Shown here: piece after piece, positions 1 to 8,452 of the stretch
Numbering within the stretch: the stretch's first letter is position 1
How the letters are laid out: the number at the start of each line of letters is the position of its first letter
NCBI GenBank assembly: GCA_022968985.1
Contig: JALJPK010000034.1
Coordinates: forward strand, 1 to 36,125
Reading direction: 5' to 3'
DNA from: Pseudomonadales bacterium
GTDB lineage: Bacteria > Pseudomonadota > Gammaproteobacteria > Pseudomonadales > Natronospirillaceae
Length of the DNA: 36,125 nt
Notes under the pieces: generated by a model
Database searches by the model: none
Told to the model about the DNA's origin: nothing
The model's input: only the letters and a program-made list of their open reading frames with translations
Position numbers and translations under genes: made by a program

Positions 1-352
1 CTTTGTAGTTGTTAATTGCTGGTTTTTTTTGAGCTGTTGTTAAAGTTTTGAAAAACAGAAAATGTAATCATGGGGTTTTCCAAGATTATGTCGATCGAAT
101 TTGTTGTAGAAATTGTTGCTGGAGTTGTTGTAGGGAATTGTTGAAGGAATTTTCTCGAAACTTATTTTAAGTAGCATTGTTGTGGGTTTAAAGTAAAGCG
201 ATATGTAATACATTTAAGGAATGACCAAAAAAGACATCCACTTGTTGATCACTTCAGCTATTTTTTTAGGGGGGTGGAGTAATTCTGAGGACCCTGACTT
301 CTTTATGAGGGGTTTATCAGGTTACTAGACTTAACCCCACTGCTGCTTACTT
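1..352. other. Intergenic stretch, no gene supported
   Basis: This lies 3' of the desaturase gene. I see no convincing ORF: only very short frames are open and none has a ribosome binding site. The first 150 bases are unusually rich in TTGTTG (CAACAA on the other strand). A run of G near 270-277 and GA/CT-rich sequence near 285-325 show no clean terminator hairpin. Confidence 0.6.
101..149. repeat. Short 12-nt periodic TTGTTG repeat
   Basis: TTGTTG recurs at 101, 113, 125 and 138, a spacing of 12, 12 and 13 bases. Each is followed by a purine-rich segment (TAGAAA, CTGGAG, TAGGGAA, AAGGAA). It reads as four degenerate copies of a 12-base unit. No function is evident. Confidence 0.5.
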
Positions 353-1168
353 TTATCTATGGGTAAATATTGAGCGTTGATATAAGTGTTCAGGGATCTT
401 ATGGGCAATAGTGGCATGCAGTGCAGGTAACTTCGACCAATGCACCCCTTGGCGATGGTGATGAGCGGTGTGATAACCCAAGTTTCCCGTTAAAAAATTA
501 AATACACGACTAAGGTTATTAAAAGATGCTTCAAATTCATTTTGTGTATCAAGGCCATTATGATGATCGTAAGTCACGTATGCGGTGAAAAGCAGGCTGG
601 TCAACATCGGCAAGGCAAAAAGAAAAATTCCGGCAACCGGATTAAACCCTATCAATATAGCAACAATCAAAAATGTAGGACCTATATAGGTAACAAAAGG
701 TTTTAATTGTTTTGGATAACGTTTTCCAACCGCGTATCCACGAGGATACGCTGTTAAAGCCACTTTGAAGGTATATTCAATCACCCCCATTGTAGTGCCA
801 TCTTTTCGCTGCCAGCGGCTCTCATCGATTTTTTGATCGAGAAAATTCAAATGGTGACCCAAAACATGGTGCAAGCGCCACAGATTAGTAGTCACCCCCG
901 TATGCAGGGCATAAAAAAACTCTAAACCACGATTAAGTGTATTCTGACGAAATGTAAAAAGGTGCTGATGATGGTGGTTCCATGAACAAATTACACCCTT
1001 AGGTATAATCATTAATAGATAATAACCAAATAATAATACACTACTATTGATGGTAAAATACAAGGCGAAATCCACTAGGGTCAGCATTAAGATGATAAAA
1101 ACTGGCCAACGATCCTCTTTGTACTTAAAAAAACGAGTTACTTTTACTGCTTGAAGACGTTTCTGCAT
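353..1168 (-). CDS. Membrane fatty acid desaturase
   Basis: A 271-residue integral membrane di-iron desaturase, expected to introduce a double bond into an acyl chain of lipid or acyl-CoA in the inner membrane using O2 and an electron donor. All three histidine clusters are visible: HHHQH at 65-69 (HxxxH), HHVLGHH at 100-106, and HTAHHH at 233-238 (HxxHH). An extra HH pair follows at 202-203. Hydrophobic segments lie around 24-56 and 158-198, the normal arrangement. The length is short for acyl-lipid desaturases (often 300-400) but acceptable for this superfamily. The ATG start is preceded by a GGA-containing weak ribosome binding site. It is monocistronic, with about 520 bases of non-coding sequence upstream. 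The exact regiospecificity cannot be told, and related hydroxylases or ketolases share the His boxes. Confidence 0.85.
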   Translation of the reverse strand: MQKRLQAVKVTRFFKYKEDRWPVFIILMLTLVDFALYFTINSSVLLFGYYLLMIIPKGVICSWNHHHQHLFTFRQNTLNRGLEFFYALHTGVTTNLWRLHHVLGHHLNFLDQKIDESRWQRKDGTTMGVIEYTFKVALTAYPRGYAVGKRYPKQLKPFVTYIGPTFLIVAILIGFNPVAGIFLFALPMLTSLLFTAYVTYDHHNGLDTQNEFEASFNNLSRVFNFLTGNLGYHTAHHHRQGVHWSKLPALHATIAHKIPEHLYQRSIFTHR

Positions 1169-1690
1169 TTGATTCCAATCTGACGAATAAACATGGATGG
1201 ATTATGGGGCGGCATTTTACTCTTATTAAGTTAATAAACAAACTGATATAGCTGTAATTTCATTGATTGTATTAGAAAAAATGATAACAAATCGAAATTA
1301 TGCTGCCTTTTAACGAGTTATGGCGGTTTTAGTTTAAATGTATAATTTTGTAAGTACTGCTAATTAAAGACATTGGTTATTAAACAACCCGACAACCTGC
1401 TACATAAATAGGTTTTACAGTATGATTCTGATTGGATTTAGGCGTGGTTTATCGTCAAGTTACTTCATTTTTATTGGTTTTAGCACTCTTCGGACTAAAC
1501 CTTACAATGACAGCTGATTTTTAAACCAGAGCGAAGAGATGACTTAATCGAAAAAACAAACTTTTAAATCCCGTTAACATTTGAAATACTGGTTTATTCT
1601 GTCTATTTAGCTAAATCATAAATCAGTCATTATTTATTAACTATATAAAACCGTAAAAACGAAAAAAATGATCAATTATCAATCAGCATT
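1169..1690. other. Intergenic stretch upstream of desaturase
   Basis: This holds the desaturase 5' region. A 31-codon plus-strand frame from 1422 to 1517 has no recognisable ribosome binding site and resembles nothing known to me. The rest is AT-rich and without clear structure. Confidence 0.5.
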
Positions 1691-2278
1691 CTAATGAGTA
1701 AAATCCTTTTCATTTAACTCATCAGCACAACTCATATCCCAATTCGGAAATTCAGTAATTTTTTTATGACAAATTAACTCAGATTTTTTATTAAAAAAAT
1801 CTAAATAGAAATAATGTTTATTGTGATCTTCAAAATAATTTTGATCTGAGGTCCAATAACCACTTACAGATTCTGCAAATCGTATTTTCGCAGTCCCATT
1901 TTTATAATAAAAGTAACTCTGTTGTAATTGATAACCCAGATCAGCAGGAACGGCTAAGCCTAAAGGGTAACCAAAAGCCAAATTCATATAATTTAATCGC
2001 TCTTTTATAGAACCACTTTCAAAAAACAGCTCAGTCATTGAATGGCCATTACAATCAGAGGAATACCTATTTAACAAAATACCATCTGGACTCAATTTCT
2101 CTCTAACACTGGGCTGACATTTTGTTTGATAATAAGGGTCTTCCATTAAAATACGTTTAAGTTCATGATTCACATCAACAAACATTTCAAGTTTAATTTC
2201 GTTAGAAATTGACAATAACGAACAAGAAACTAACAACACACTTATTAATACGTTATACATTTTCATTTTCATTTTCAT
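1691..2278 (-). CDS. Small putative lipoprotein, unknown function
   Basis: A 195-residue protein I do not recognise. It starts with MKMKMKM, encoded by four ATG codons spaced by AAA. A well-placed AGGTGA lies 4 bases before the first ATG, so the longest form is the likely start. A hydrophobic stretch (residues 8-24) contains LLVSC, a plausible lipobox, so export and lipidation are likely; a type I signal peptide is the alternative. The mature part has several Cys and many aromatic residues (YFYYK, FYLDFF) and no repeats. It is a single gene: the Sel1 gene upstream on the same strand is 380 bases away and has its own terminator. Confidence 0.6.
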   Translation of the reverse strand: MKMKMKMYNVLISVLLVSCSLLSISNEIKLEMFVDVNHELKRILMEDPYYQTKCQPSVREKLSPDGILLNRYSSDCNGHSMTELFFESGSIKERLNYMNLAFGYPLGLAVPADLGYQLQQSYFYYKNGTAKIRFAESVSGYWTSDQNYFEDHNKHYFYLDFFNKKSELICHKKITEFPNWDMSCADELNEKDFTH

Positions 2279-2475
2279 TTTTTCACCTAATTACACTTAG
2301 TTTAATTAACCAACAATTTTTATTAGCGGAAGTTATTTCCTAGTTTTTGTATTGTTTATTGTATTAATCGTAATGATTAGGGATTTGGGTGATTTTTTTT
2401 CAATAATACTTAATCGATTTTAGTCCTTGTTTATTTAAAGTTGAGTTTCAAGGGTTTTGATCTTTTTTGAAATGA

Positions 2476-2575
2476 GGCATAAAAAAAGGCCGGTACCTAA
2501 GTACCAGCCTAAATCGAATAACAAAACAATTTTTTAAGCCGGTTTACACAAGGGTAATTGGCTTATTCTGTGTAT
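2476..2575 (-). repeat. Type A intergenic repeat, copy 1
   Basis: An approximately 100-base module shared with 5352-5453. Common blocks are GGCAT plus seven A, a hairpin, an identical 26-base stretch (2513-2538, running from TCGAATAACA to TTTTAAGC), and GGCTTATTCTG near the end. It lies 3' of a minus-strand gene in both places. Confidence 0.7.
2481..2510 (-). terminator. Rho-independent terminator of Sel1 gene
   Basis: The stem pairs 2487-2496 with 2501-2510, ten positions with one C/A mismatch, around the tetraloop CTAA. Seven A on the plus strand give the U-tract of the minus-strand transcript. It lies about 150 bases past the Sel1 stop codon. Confidence 0.7.
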
Positions 2576-2591
2576 CATACTAGTTAATTGA

Positions 2592-2649
2592 TTTAATCAA
2601 TTAAATCAACTGTTCGTAACTGTCTAGTCAAGATTCTAGACCAGACCCA
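2592..2649. repeat. Type B intergenic repeat, copy 1 (short)
   Basis: Shares AATTAAATCAAC, TTCGT, ACTGTCTAGTCA, GATTC and AGACC with copies at 5181-5290 and 16765-16877. This copy has only the distal half of the module. Confidence 0.55.
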
Positions 2650-2655
2650 TTTTTT

Positions 2656-4935
2656 CTAAATTAATTGATATTGCTCTTTCAGTTGTTCAATTTTTTTATT
2701 GGCATTAACAATATCTATGTCATCCATTTTTATTAGTAAAAACTCCATAATATCGGAACCATCATAACCTTTTTGTTGAGCCAGTATTAACCAGGCATAG
2801 GTATTGATTAAATTAGATTTTACAGTTCTATCTTTATTAAAATATAGGATTGCTAAATTAAAACGGGCGTTATTTGAACCTTGTTTAATGGCTTCTAAAT
2901 ACCAAAAATCGGCCAACTCAATATCTTGTGTATCATATTTTCCAGTCGCATATATATCTGCAATTTTTAACTGTGCCTTTAAATACCCTTTATTAGCCGA
3001 CTGTCTATACCACTTAATACTTAACTGAACATCTTGTTTAGTGATAGTGCCATTTTCATAGACCAAACCTAATTTGTATTGTGCATATTTATGACCGTTG
3101 TTGGCTGATTCGCTGTACCACTTTAAGCTTAGTTGATTGTCTTGTTTTATAATACTGCCTTTTTCATATACTAATCCTAATCTATACTGTGCATTTGTAT
3201 TTCCGTTGTTTGCCGATTTGTTATACCATTTTAAGCTTAGTTGATTGTCTTGTTTAACAATACTGCCTTTTTCATAGGCCAAACCTAATTTATACTGTGC
3301 GTTTATATTTCCATCATTTGCAGATTTGTTATACCACTTTAAACTTAGTTGGTTGTCTTGTTTAACAATATTGCCTTTTTCATAAGCCAAACCTAATTTA
3401 TACTGTGCATCTGCATCTCCATTGTTTGCAGACTCCGTATACCATTTTAAGCTTAATTGGTTATCTTGTTTAATGATATCGCCTTTTTCATAGGCCAAAC
3501 CTAATTTATACTGTGCATCTGTATTAGCATTGTTTGCTGCTTGTGTGAACCACTCAAAACTTTTCTGATGATCTTGTTTAATAATAAGGCCTTTTTTATA
3601 AGCTAAGCCTAAATTATACTGAGCCATATTATGTCCATTGTTTGCAGATTTAATATACCATTCCATGGCCAATGCATTATTCTGCTCAACCCCACTGCCG
3701 ATTTCGTAAGCAAGAGCTAAATTGTTTTGTGCGTTTGTATTACCATTATTTGCTGATTTGTTATACCACTTGATACTTAACTGTTCGTCTTGTTTAACCA
3801 TACGGCCATCGCCATATAATAAACCTAATTTATATTGGGCACTTGAATTATCATTGATTGCTGATTTGTTATACCACTTTAAACTTAACTGGTTGTCTTG
3901 TTTAACAATACTACCTTTTTCATAGGCCAAACCCAATCTATACTGTGCATCTGTATTTCCATTAATTGCTGATTTGCTGTACCACTTAAAGCTGAGCTGA
4001 TTGTCTTGTTTAATAATATCGCCATTTTCATAGAGCAACCCTAATTTATACTGTGCAAAAGTATTTCCATTGTTTGCCGATAGAATATACCAATCAAAAG
4101 CGACTTGATCGTTCTTCTCGACTCCCCTGCCAAATTCGAAAGCCTGGGCCAAACTGTGTTGTGCATTCTTATTAGCATTATTTGCAGATACTGAAAACCA
4201 CTCAAAACTTTTCTTATAATCTTGTGTAATAATACTGCCATTTTGATACGCTAAACCTAAATTATACTGGGCTAAATTATTTCCATTGTAAGCAGATCGA
4301 ATATACCAATCAAAAGCAGTTTGATTATTCTGTTCAACTCCCTTACCATTTTCGTAAGCATAGGCTAAATTATTTTGTGCAAGTGGGTACTCTTGTAAAG
4401 CGGAAGCCTTTAACCAAAAAATCGCTTTTATGTTATCTTTTTTTATGAATTCACCACTAAAATAATTGATGGATAAATTATATTGCGCGGCAGCATAACC
4501 CTGTTTAGCGGATTTTTTATACCAATACACGGCTTTTTTTCCATCAACATCCACTGATCGCCCAAAAGCATAAAATAAGGCCACGCTATATTCTGATTTT
4601 GCTAAACCAGTATTGGCGGATTGTAAAAACAACTCAAATGCACGATCTATATTTTTTGGGACACCAATACCATGTTCATTAAAATAACCCAAGCGATGTA
4701 TAGCGCCTATATTATTTTGTTTGGCGGATTTTTGCATCCACTTGGCAGCAAGTTTATAATTTAGCGGGACATATTCGCCACGAAAAAATAAAGTGCCAAG
4801 ATAAAACTGAGCATCCTTATCGCCAGAATTGGCCTCCAGCTTTATTTCAGATAACTGCAATTGACTTAATTCATCCTGTTTTGAAAAAACGTTCAAGGAT
4901 AATAAACACAGCATACTAACAATTATTATTTTCAT
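2656..4935 (-). CDS. Secreted Sel1-like repeat protein, 19 repeats
   Basis: A 759-residue protein with an N-terminal signal peptide (MKIIIVSMLCLLSLNVFS) followed by about 19 tandem 36-residue Sel1-like repeats from about residue 40 to 715. The unit approximates AQYKLGLAYEKG...QDNQLSLKWYNKSANNGN. Such alpha-solenoids are protein-protein interaction scaffolds; this one should act in the periplasm or outside the cell. The middle repeats are nearly identical also at DNA level (108-base unit), indicating recent expansion. A larger block is repeated: units of EQNN..A.(D/E)WYI type are followed by an (E)WF type near units 5-6, 7 and 11-12. The first four and last two units are more diverged. AGGTGA precedes the ATG at good spacing. 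It is monocistronic. The partner is unknown. Confidence 0.85.
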   Translation of the reverse strand: MKIIIVSMLCLLSLNVFSKQDELSQLQLSEIKLEANSGDKDAQFYLGTLFFRGEYVPLNYKLAAKWMQKSAKQNNIGAIHRLGYFNEHGIGVPKNIDRAFELFLQSANTGLAKSEYSVALFYAFGRSVDVDGKKAVYWYKKSAKQGYAAAQYNLSINYFSGEFIKKDNIKAIFWLKASALQEYPLAQNNLAYAYENGKGVEQNNQTAFDWYIRSAYNGNNLAQYNLGLAYQNGSIITQDYKKSFEWFSVSANNANKNAQHSLAQAFEFGRGVEKNDQVAFDWYILSANNGNTFAQYKLGLLYENGDIIKQDNQLSFKWYSKSAINGNTDAQYRLGLAYEKGSIVKQDNQLSLKWYNKSAINDNSSAQYKLGLLYGDGRMVKQDEQLSIKWYNKSANNGNTNAQNNLALAYEIGSGVEQNNALAMEWYIKSANNGHNMAQYNLGLAYKKGLIIKQDHQKSFEWFTQAANNANTDAQYKLGLAYEKGDIIKQDNQLSLKWYTESANNGDADAQYKLGLAYEKGNIVKQDNQLSLKWYNKSANDGNINAQYKLGLAYEKGSIVKQDNQLSLKWYNKSANNGNTNAQYRLGLVYEKGSIIKQDNQLSLKWYSESANNGHKYAQYKLGLVYENGTITKQDVQLSIKWYRQSANKGYLKAQLKIADIYATGKYDTQDIELADFWYLEAIKQGSNNARFNLAILYFNKDRTVKSNLINTYAWLILAQQKGYDGSDIMEFLLIKMDDIDIVNANKKIEQLKEQYQLI

Positions 4936-5180
4936 TTAATCACCTACGAGAGTATTAATTAATGTAACTATATTTTTTAATTATCTATATTTACCTTTAA
5001 ACAAGCAAGGGGGTTACGTTATTTCAAAAAACGTACATTTGGGGCGTGAATTGGGCTCGAAAATTGGGGTGGGTAAATTGGACTTATAAACAGGAATAAC
5101 ATCTAGAATCTTGAATAATTATTTGTCAAGATTTTACATACAACAGCGTGATAATTACGACACCTTTATAATTACAATTT

Positions 5181-5290
5181 TAGGATAGGCAAAAAAACAA
5201 TATTAAATATTGGTTATAACGTTAATACTGAGATTAATGAATTAAACAAAATTTTCTGAGACTGTCTAGTCATTTTTTTGAACAGACCCA
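5181..5290. repeat. Type B intergenic repeat, copy 2
   Basis: Matches 16765-16877 along about 110 bases: a run of A, AATATTAAATAT, GGTT.TAA, TTAATGAATTAAA and GACTGTCT.GTCA, ending in AGACC. The core GAC-tgtcta-GTC can form a small stem. Confidence 0.65.
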
Positions 5291-5351
5291 TTATTTACTT
5301 TGACATACAATAAAAGTAAAACAAATTAAAAACAAAAAACCATTTATTTAA

Positions 5352-5453
5352 GGCATTAAAAAAAGGCTACTACCGTAGTAGCAGCCTTAATCGAATAACA
5401 AAACAATTTTTTAAGCTAATTAACATTCGGGTTACTGGCTTATTCTGAGTGTC
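5352..5453 (-). repeat. Type A intergenic repeat, copy 2
   Basis: Second copy of the module at 2476-2575, in the same orientation relative to its gene and with the same 26-base identical stretch (5391-5416). The hairpin arms differ in sequence but still pair. Confidence 0.7.
5358..5388 (-). terminator. Rho-independent terminator of GH3/ABC operon
   Basis: The stem pairs 5363-5373 with 5378-5388 (eleven positions, one A/C mismatch) around loop CGTA. Seven A on the plus strand form the U-tract for minus-strand transcripts. It follows the last operon gene by about 90 bases. Confidence 0.75.
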
Positions 5454-5477
5454 CGGTTAATCATTGACTAGCCACAT

Positions 5478-6806
5478 TTATTTATTGGGTTTAAGTATAA
5501 AGGTTTGCTTAAAGTCGTTTTCCAACAATTTATCCCCTATTGACTGCTCTATTGATTGCTCTCTTGGTACTGCCCTACTTGATATTGCCCCTCTTGCTAG
5601 TTTTGTTTTTTGTGACCATTGTTGTATCGGAGACTCCAACAAATAAAATGAAAGACTCGCAACAATATAACTACCTAAAAATACCCAAAAACCCAACCAC
5701 ATTAATGTAGACATGTTATCACCCTCAAAAACACTGTATTGAGGGAAATAATATTTAATTATTAATTCTAAAACCAAGGTATGCCACAAATATAAACCAA
5801 ATGATATTTTAGCGGTGAAATTAAAAAACTTATTATCGATGAATTTCCCAAGTTTTAGACTAAAAGGTAAACTCAATAACAGCACGGCAACCACAGCTGG
5901 GATTATTGGCCATAAATATGGAATATTAAAAAAGACATCTTGTGATCCAAAAATAAACGGGCGATCTAATATAACTACATACAGATTCATCAACAATATA
6001 GGCACGATAGTTAAACTTAATGTAATTACGATTAGCCAATCAAATTTAATATGCTTTTTTTGATCATGTTTTTTCAAATAAGCAATGATACCTCCTGCAA
6101 AAATACCAAATAGAAAAATTGAAAATAAACTAATTGGATTGTATTTTGGCACCCATCTTAGAGCCAAGTTTACAAATTCATCATTCCAAGCCACACCGTT
6201 ATTTAAAACAGGGAAAAACTTCACTATTAAAACATGGGTTAAAACAACCATTGATAATACTAACAGCATAAAATAAAAAGCCGATGTGTATTGTCGGTCT
6301 TTGATAAACCGGAACATAAATAACATAACCAACAATAATAATAGATAAGATATCACTTCAAATCCAATTGACCACAACGGGCCATTTATATGGGTAGGAA
6401 ATAATGTTAAATAATGCATTGAGTTAGTAAATGTTATTCCTGATATAAATCTGATCACAGTATTAACATCTAAATCACGGTTAAAAAAGTAGATTGAAAT
6501 CAAAAGACTGACAATCATACAAAGATAATAAGCAGGGGCGATTCTGAAAAATCGTCTTTTACAATATTGTTTAATACTGGGTAACACCTCATTATTAAAG
6601 TATTTATCCCAAAATGGTACCGACAATAACGCACCACTTAATACAAAAAATAGACTCACACCTAAATCACCCATTATTCCCAGATTATTAATAAATGATG
6701 AAACACCGTTAATTTCAGCCGGATTCATTCTTAAAAACAAATGATGTAACATTACCATTAATATCGCGATGGCTCTTATGCCGTTAAAACCCTGTAATAA
6801 ATTCAT
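5478..6806 (-). CDS. Acyltransferase-3 family membrane protein
   Basis: A 442-residue multi-pass protein of the acyltransferase-3 (OafA/NolL-type) family, which moves acetyl or other acyl groups onto carbohydrate acceptors across the inner membrane. Visible family features are GIRAIAILMVMLHH (residues 9-22, conserved Arg11 and His21/22), LGVSLFFVLSG (48-58), RRFFRIAPAYY (84-94) and GPLWSIGFE (142-150). About ten membrane segments follow. The last 50 residues after the final membrane helix are polar and low-complexity (SIEQSIG) and seem lineage-specific. It begins 8 bases after the MalG-type gene with a perfect AGGAG, so it is the last gene of that operon. This suggests that a sugar or glycan handled by the transporter-like genes is acylated. 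The substrate is unknown. Confidence 0.85.
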   Translation of the reverse strand: MNLLQGFNGIRAIAILMVMLHHLFLRMNPAEINGVSSFINNLGIMGDLGVSLFFVLSGALLSVPFWDKYFNNEVLPSIKQYCKRRFFRIAPAYYLCMIVSLLISIYFFNRDLDVNTVIRFISGITFTNSMHYLTLFPTHINGPLWSIGFEVISYLLLLLVMLFMFRFIKDRQYTSAFYFMLLVLSMVVLTHVLIVKFFPVLNNGVAWNDEFVNLALRWVPKYNPISLFSIFLFGIFAGGIIAYLKKHDQKKHIKFDWLIVITLSLTIVPILLMNLYVVILDRPFIFGSQDVFFNIPYLWPIIPAVVAVLLLSLPFSLKLGKFIDNKFFNFTAKISFGLYLWHTLVLELIIKYYFPQYSVFEGDNMSTLMWLGFWVFLGSYIVASLSFYLLESPIQQWSQKTKLARGAISSRAVPREQSIEQSIGDKLLENDFKQTFILKPNK

Positions 6807-6814
6807 ATAAACTC

Positions 6815-7582
6815 CTAAGAATGTTTGATGCCTGATTTAATAAATTGCACGATATAATAAGAACAGATAATTAAAAATAAAAGTGGTATCAACGTAAAAA
6901 TAATCATAGCGACTTCGCTCACATTCTCAGATCTAAATTGATGAGCGGCAGGTCTGAGTTCTTCAATACCAATTGTCACCACACTTAATTCATAGGCATT
7001 CCAAATTGTTGAAAATTGGATAATGGCTATAAATGCAATAGCGGGTTTTAATACGGGTAAAAATATTTTGTAAAAAATTAGCCATTCACTCGCACCTTCT
7101 ACTCTTGCAGCATCTAGAATCTCAGCATTTAGAATACTATTTAAATAATAATACATAATCAAAATACCTAAAGACGGAACAATAAAAGGTAACCATAACC
7201 CCCAGTCAGATCCACTTAATCCCGTTTGATGTAAGGTAATGATAAAAGGCATTAATTTTACTGTTTCAGGTATCAGTAAAATAAAAATAACAAACATTAT
7301 AACTAGTGTTTTAAACTTAAATTGATAAATAGCTAAACCGTAGGCTACTAACGTACAGAAAATACAACTAAATACAGTCCCTAACATTGATATTTTCAAA
7401 CTAATAAATAAATTATTTAATATCTTAGGTGAATAGTTAATTTGTGTCGTTAAAAAATTCCAATTATTAAAGGATATAATCCCAAATATAGGTATTAAAG
7501 GTTTTATAAATAAATAACAAATAAATATAAGAAAAACCGAAAAATACATATTTATTAACAGTTTTTGGCTTGAAAAATTCAT
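6815..7582 (-). CDS. CUT1-type sugar ABC permease, MalG-like
   Basis: A 255-residue inner-membrane permease with six predicted helices. The cytoplasmic coupling loop is intact: LDAARVEGA at 157-165 followed by IFLPVLKP at 173-180, the EAA motif that contacts the ATPase. Family knowledge: MalG-type subunits pair with a MalF-type subunit in carbohydrate uptake, driven by a MalK-like ATPase and fed by a binding protein. AGGA precedes the ATG. Its start overlaps the end of the MalF-type gene by four bases (ATGA), indicating translational coupling. Neither an ATPase nor a classical sugar-binding protein gene is present in the operon or the window, so the ATPase would have to come from elsewhere. 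Confidence 0.88.
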   Translation of the reverse strand: MNFSSQKLLINMYFSVFLIFICYLFIKPLIPIFGIISFNNWNFLTTQINYSPKILNNLFISLKISMLGTVFSCIFCTLVAYGLAIYQFKFKTLVIMFVIFILLIPETVKLMPFIITLHQTGLSGSDWGLWLPFIVPSLGILIMYYYLNSILNAEILDAARVEGASEWLIFYKIFLPVLKPAIAFIAIIQFSTIWNAYELSVVTIGIEELRPAAHQFRSENVSEVAMIIFTLIPLLFLIICSYYIVQFIKSGIKHS

Positions 7583-8451
7583 TTTTGTATTCCTTTTATT
7601 TTTTTAATTAATAATTTTGTTAAAACTGCAATAAGAACACTGATAATAATTAACAAGAAAAAAACCCAAGTGATTGCAGCTTGAACCGTTTCCTTATTTG
7701 TTTCTAATAAACTTGAAAATGTAAATAAGTACTGATTAGTTGTTCCACCAAGAAACAATGTTGACCTAAAGAAATCCTGCGAGCTTGAAGTTTGAAATAA
7801 AAATATAACGGATAAAATAATCATTGAAAACAATAAGTGCTTAATTAAAGGTAACTCAATCTTAAAAAATATTTCAGTTTCATTTGCACCTTCAATAAGT
7901 GCAGCCTCTTTAATTTCATTGTTAATGTTTTTAAGGCCCATAAAATACAATAATGCAAAAAAACCTGAATATTTATAAATCATCGTTAAAATAACGATTG
8001 CATACACTAAATATTTATTTACTTTAAAATTAAAAAAACCCTCGATATACGGTTGGATGAAAATCCTTGATATGGTATCGGCTTCAACCATAAATGGCAT
8101 TAAAATCAATACTACAAATACACTTTGCATAATAGGGAAACTCAAAGTAATCGATTTTGCAATAAACAAAGATACAACATGAATACAAGTTGCTGAAATA
8201 GTGATAAAAATAACAATACTTGAAATACTTCTTACTAAAATTGGATCATTGAACACTGACTTATAATTAGCCCACCCCACATATGGCATTTCACTTGGAT
8301 CAAATAGACCACCAAATTCCCAATGGTGAAACGAAGTAAATAAACTAATGCCAAATGGATAAATATTAAACAATATAAATATCAATATAAAAGGCATAAT
8401 AAATAAATAAGGCGAGTATTTATATTGTAACTTTTTATTAGAATACTGCAT
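7579..8451 (-). CDS. CUT1-type sugar ABC permease, MalF-like
   Basis: A 290-residue inner-membrane permease with an N-terminal helix (14-38) plus five more. The EAA loop reads KEAALIEGAN (181-190) with IELPLIKHL (198-206), fully conventional. The early periplasmic segment contains VGWANYKSVF (58-67), typical of MalF/UgpA-like proteins. It starts one base after the stop of the GH3-like gene (TGA-A-ATG), and its ribosome binding site (AAGGA) lies inside that gene's last codons, so translation of the two is coupled. It should form the heterodimeric channel with the MalG-like partner. The sugar cannot be inferred from sequence. Confidence 0.88.
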   Translation of the reverse strand: MQYSNKKLQYKYSPYLFIMPFILIFILFNIYPFGISLFTSFHHWEFGGLFDPSEMPYVGWANYKSVFNDPILVRSISSIVIFITISATCIHVVSLFIAKSITLSFPIMQSVFVVLILMPFMVEADTISRIFIQPYIEGFFNFKVNKYLVYAIVILTMIYKYSGFFALLYFMGLKNINNEIKEAALIEGANETEIFFKIELPLIKHLLFSMIILSVIFLFQTSSSQDFFRSTLFLGGTTNQYLFTFSSLLETNKETVQAAITWVFFLLIIISVLIAVLTKLLIKKIKGIQK

Positions 8452-8452
8452 T

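Larger units (their letters stand above)
2279..2655. other. Intergenic region with two repeat modules
   Basis: This lies between the Sel1 gene and the small lipoprotein gene on the minus strand. It contains a type A repeat (2476-2575) with a terminator hairpin and a type B repeat (2592-2649), then AT-rich sequence that should carry the promoter of the lipoprotein gene. Confidence 0.6.
4936..5477. other. Intergenic region with repeats and terminator
   Basis: Lies between the acyltransferase and Sel1 genes (both minus). It holds the Sel1 5' region (4936-about 5150), a full-length type B repeat (5181-5290) and a type A repeat with terminator (5352-5453). No gene is seen. Confidence 0.6.

Noticed and set aside
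2804-4241. Open frames on both strands inside the Sel1 gene (2804-3028, 3722-3925 plus; 4041-4241 minus)
   Set aside because: They are shadows of the 108-base coding repeat and have no start signals of their own.
5464-6276. Plus-strand frames opposite the acyltransferase gene (5464-5646, 5815-6063, 6085-6276)
   Set aside because: Antisense shadows of a well-supported membrane protein gene.
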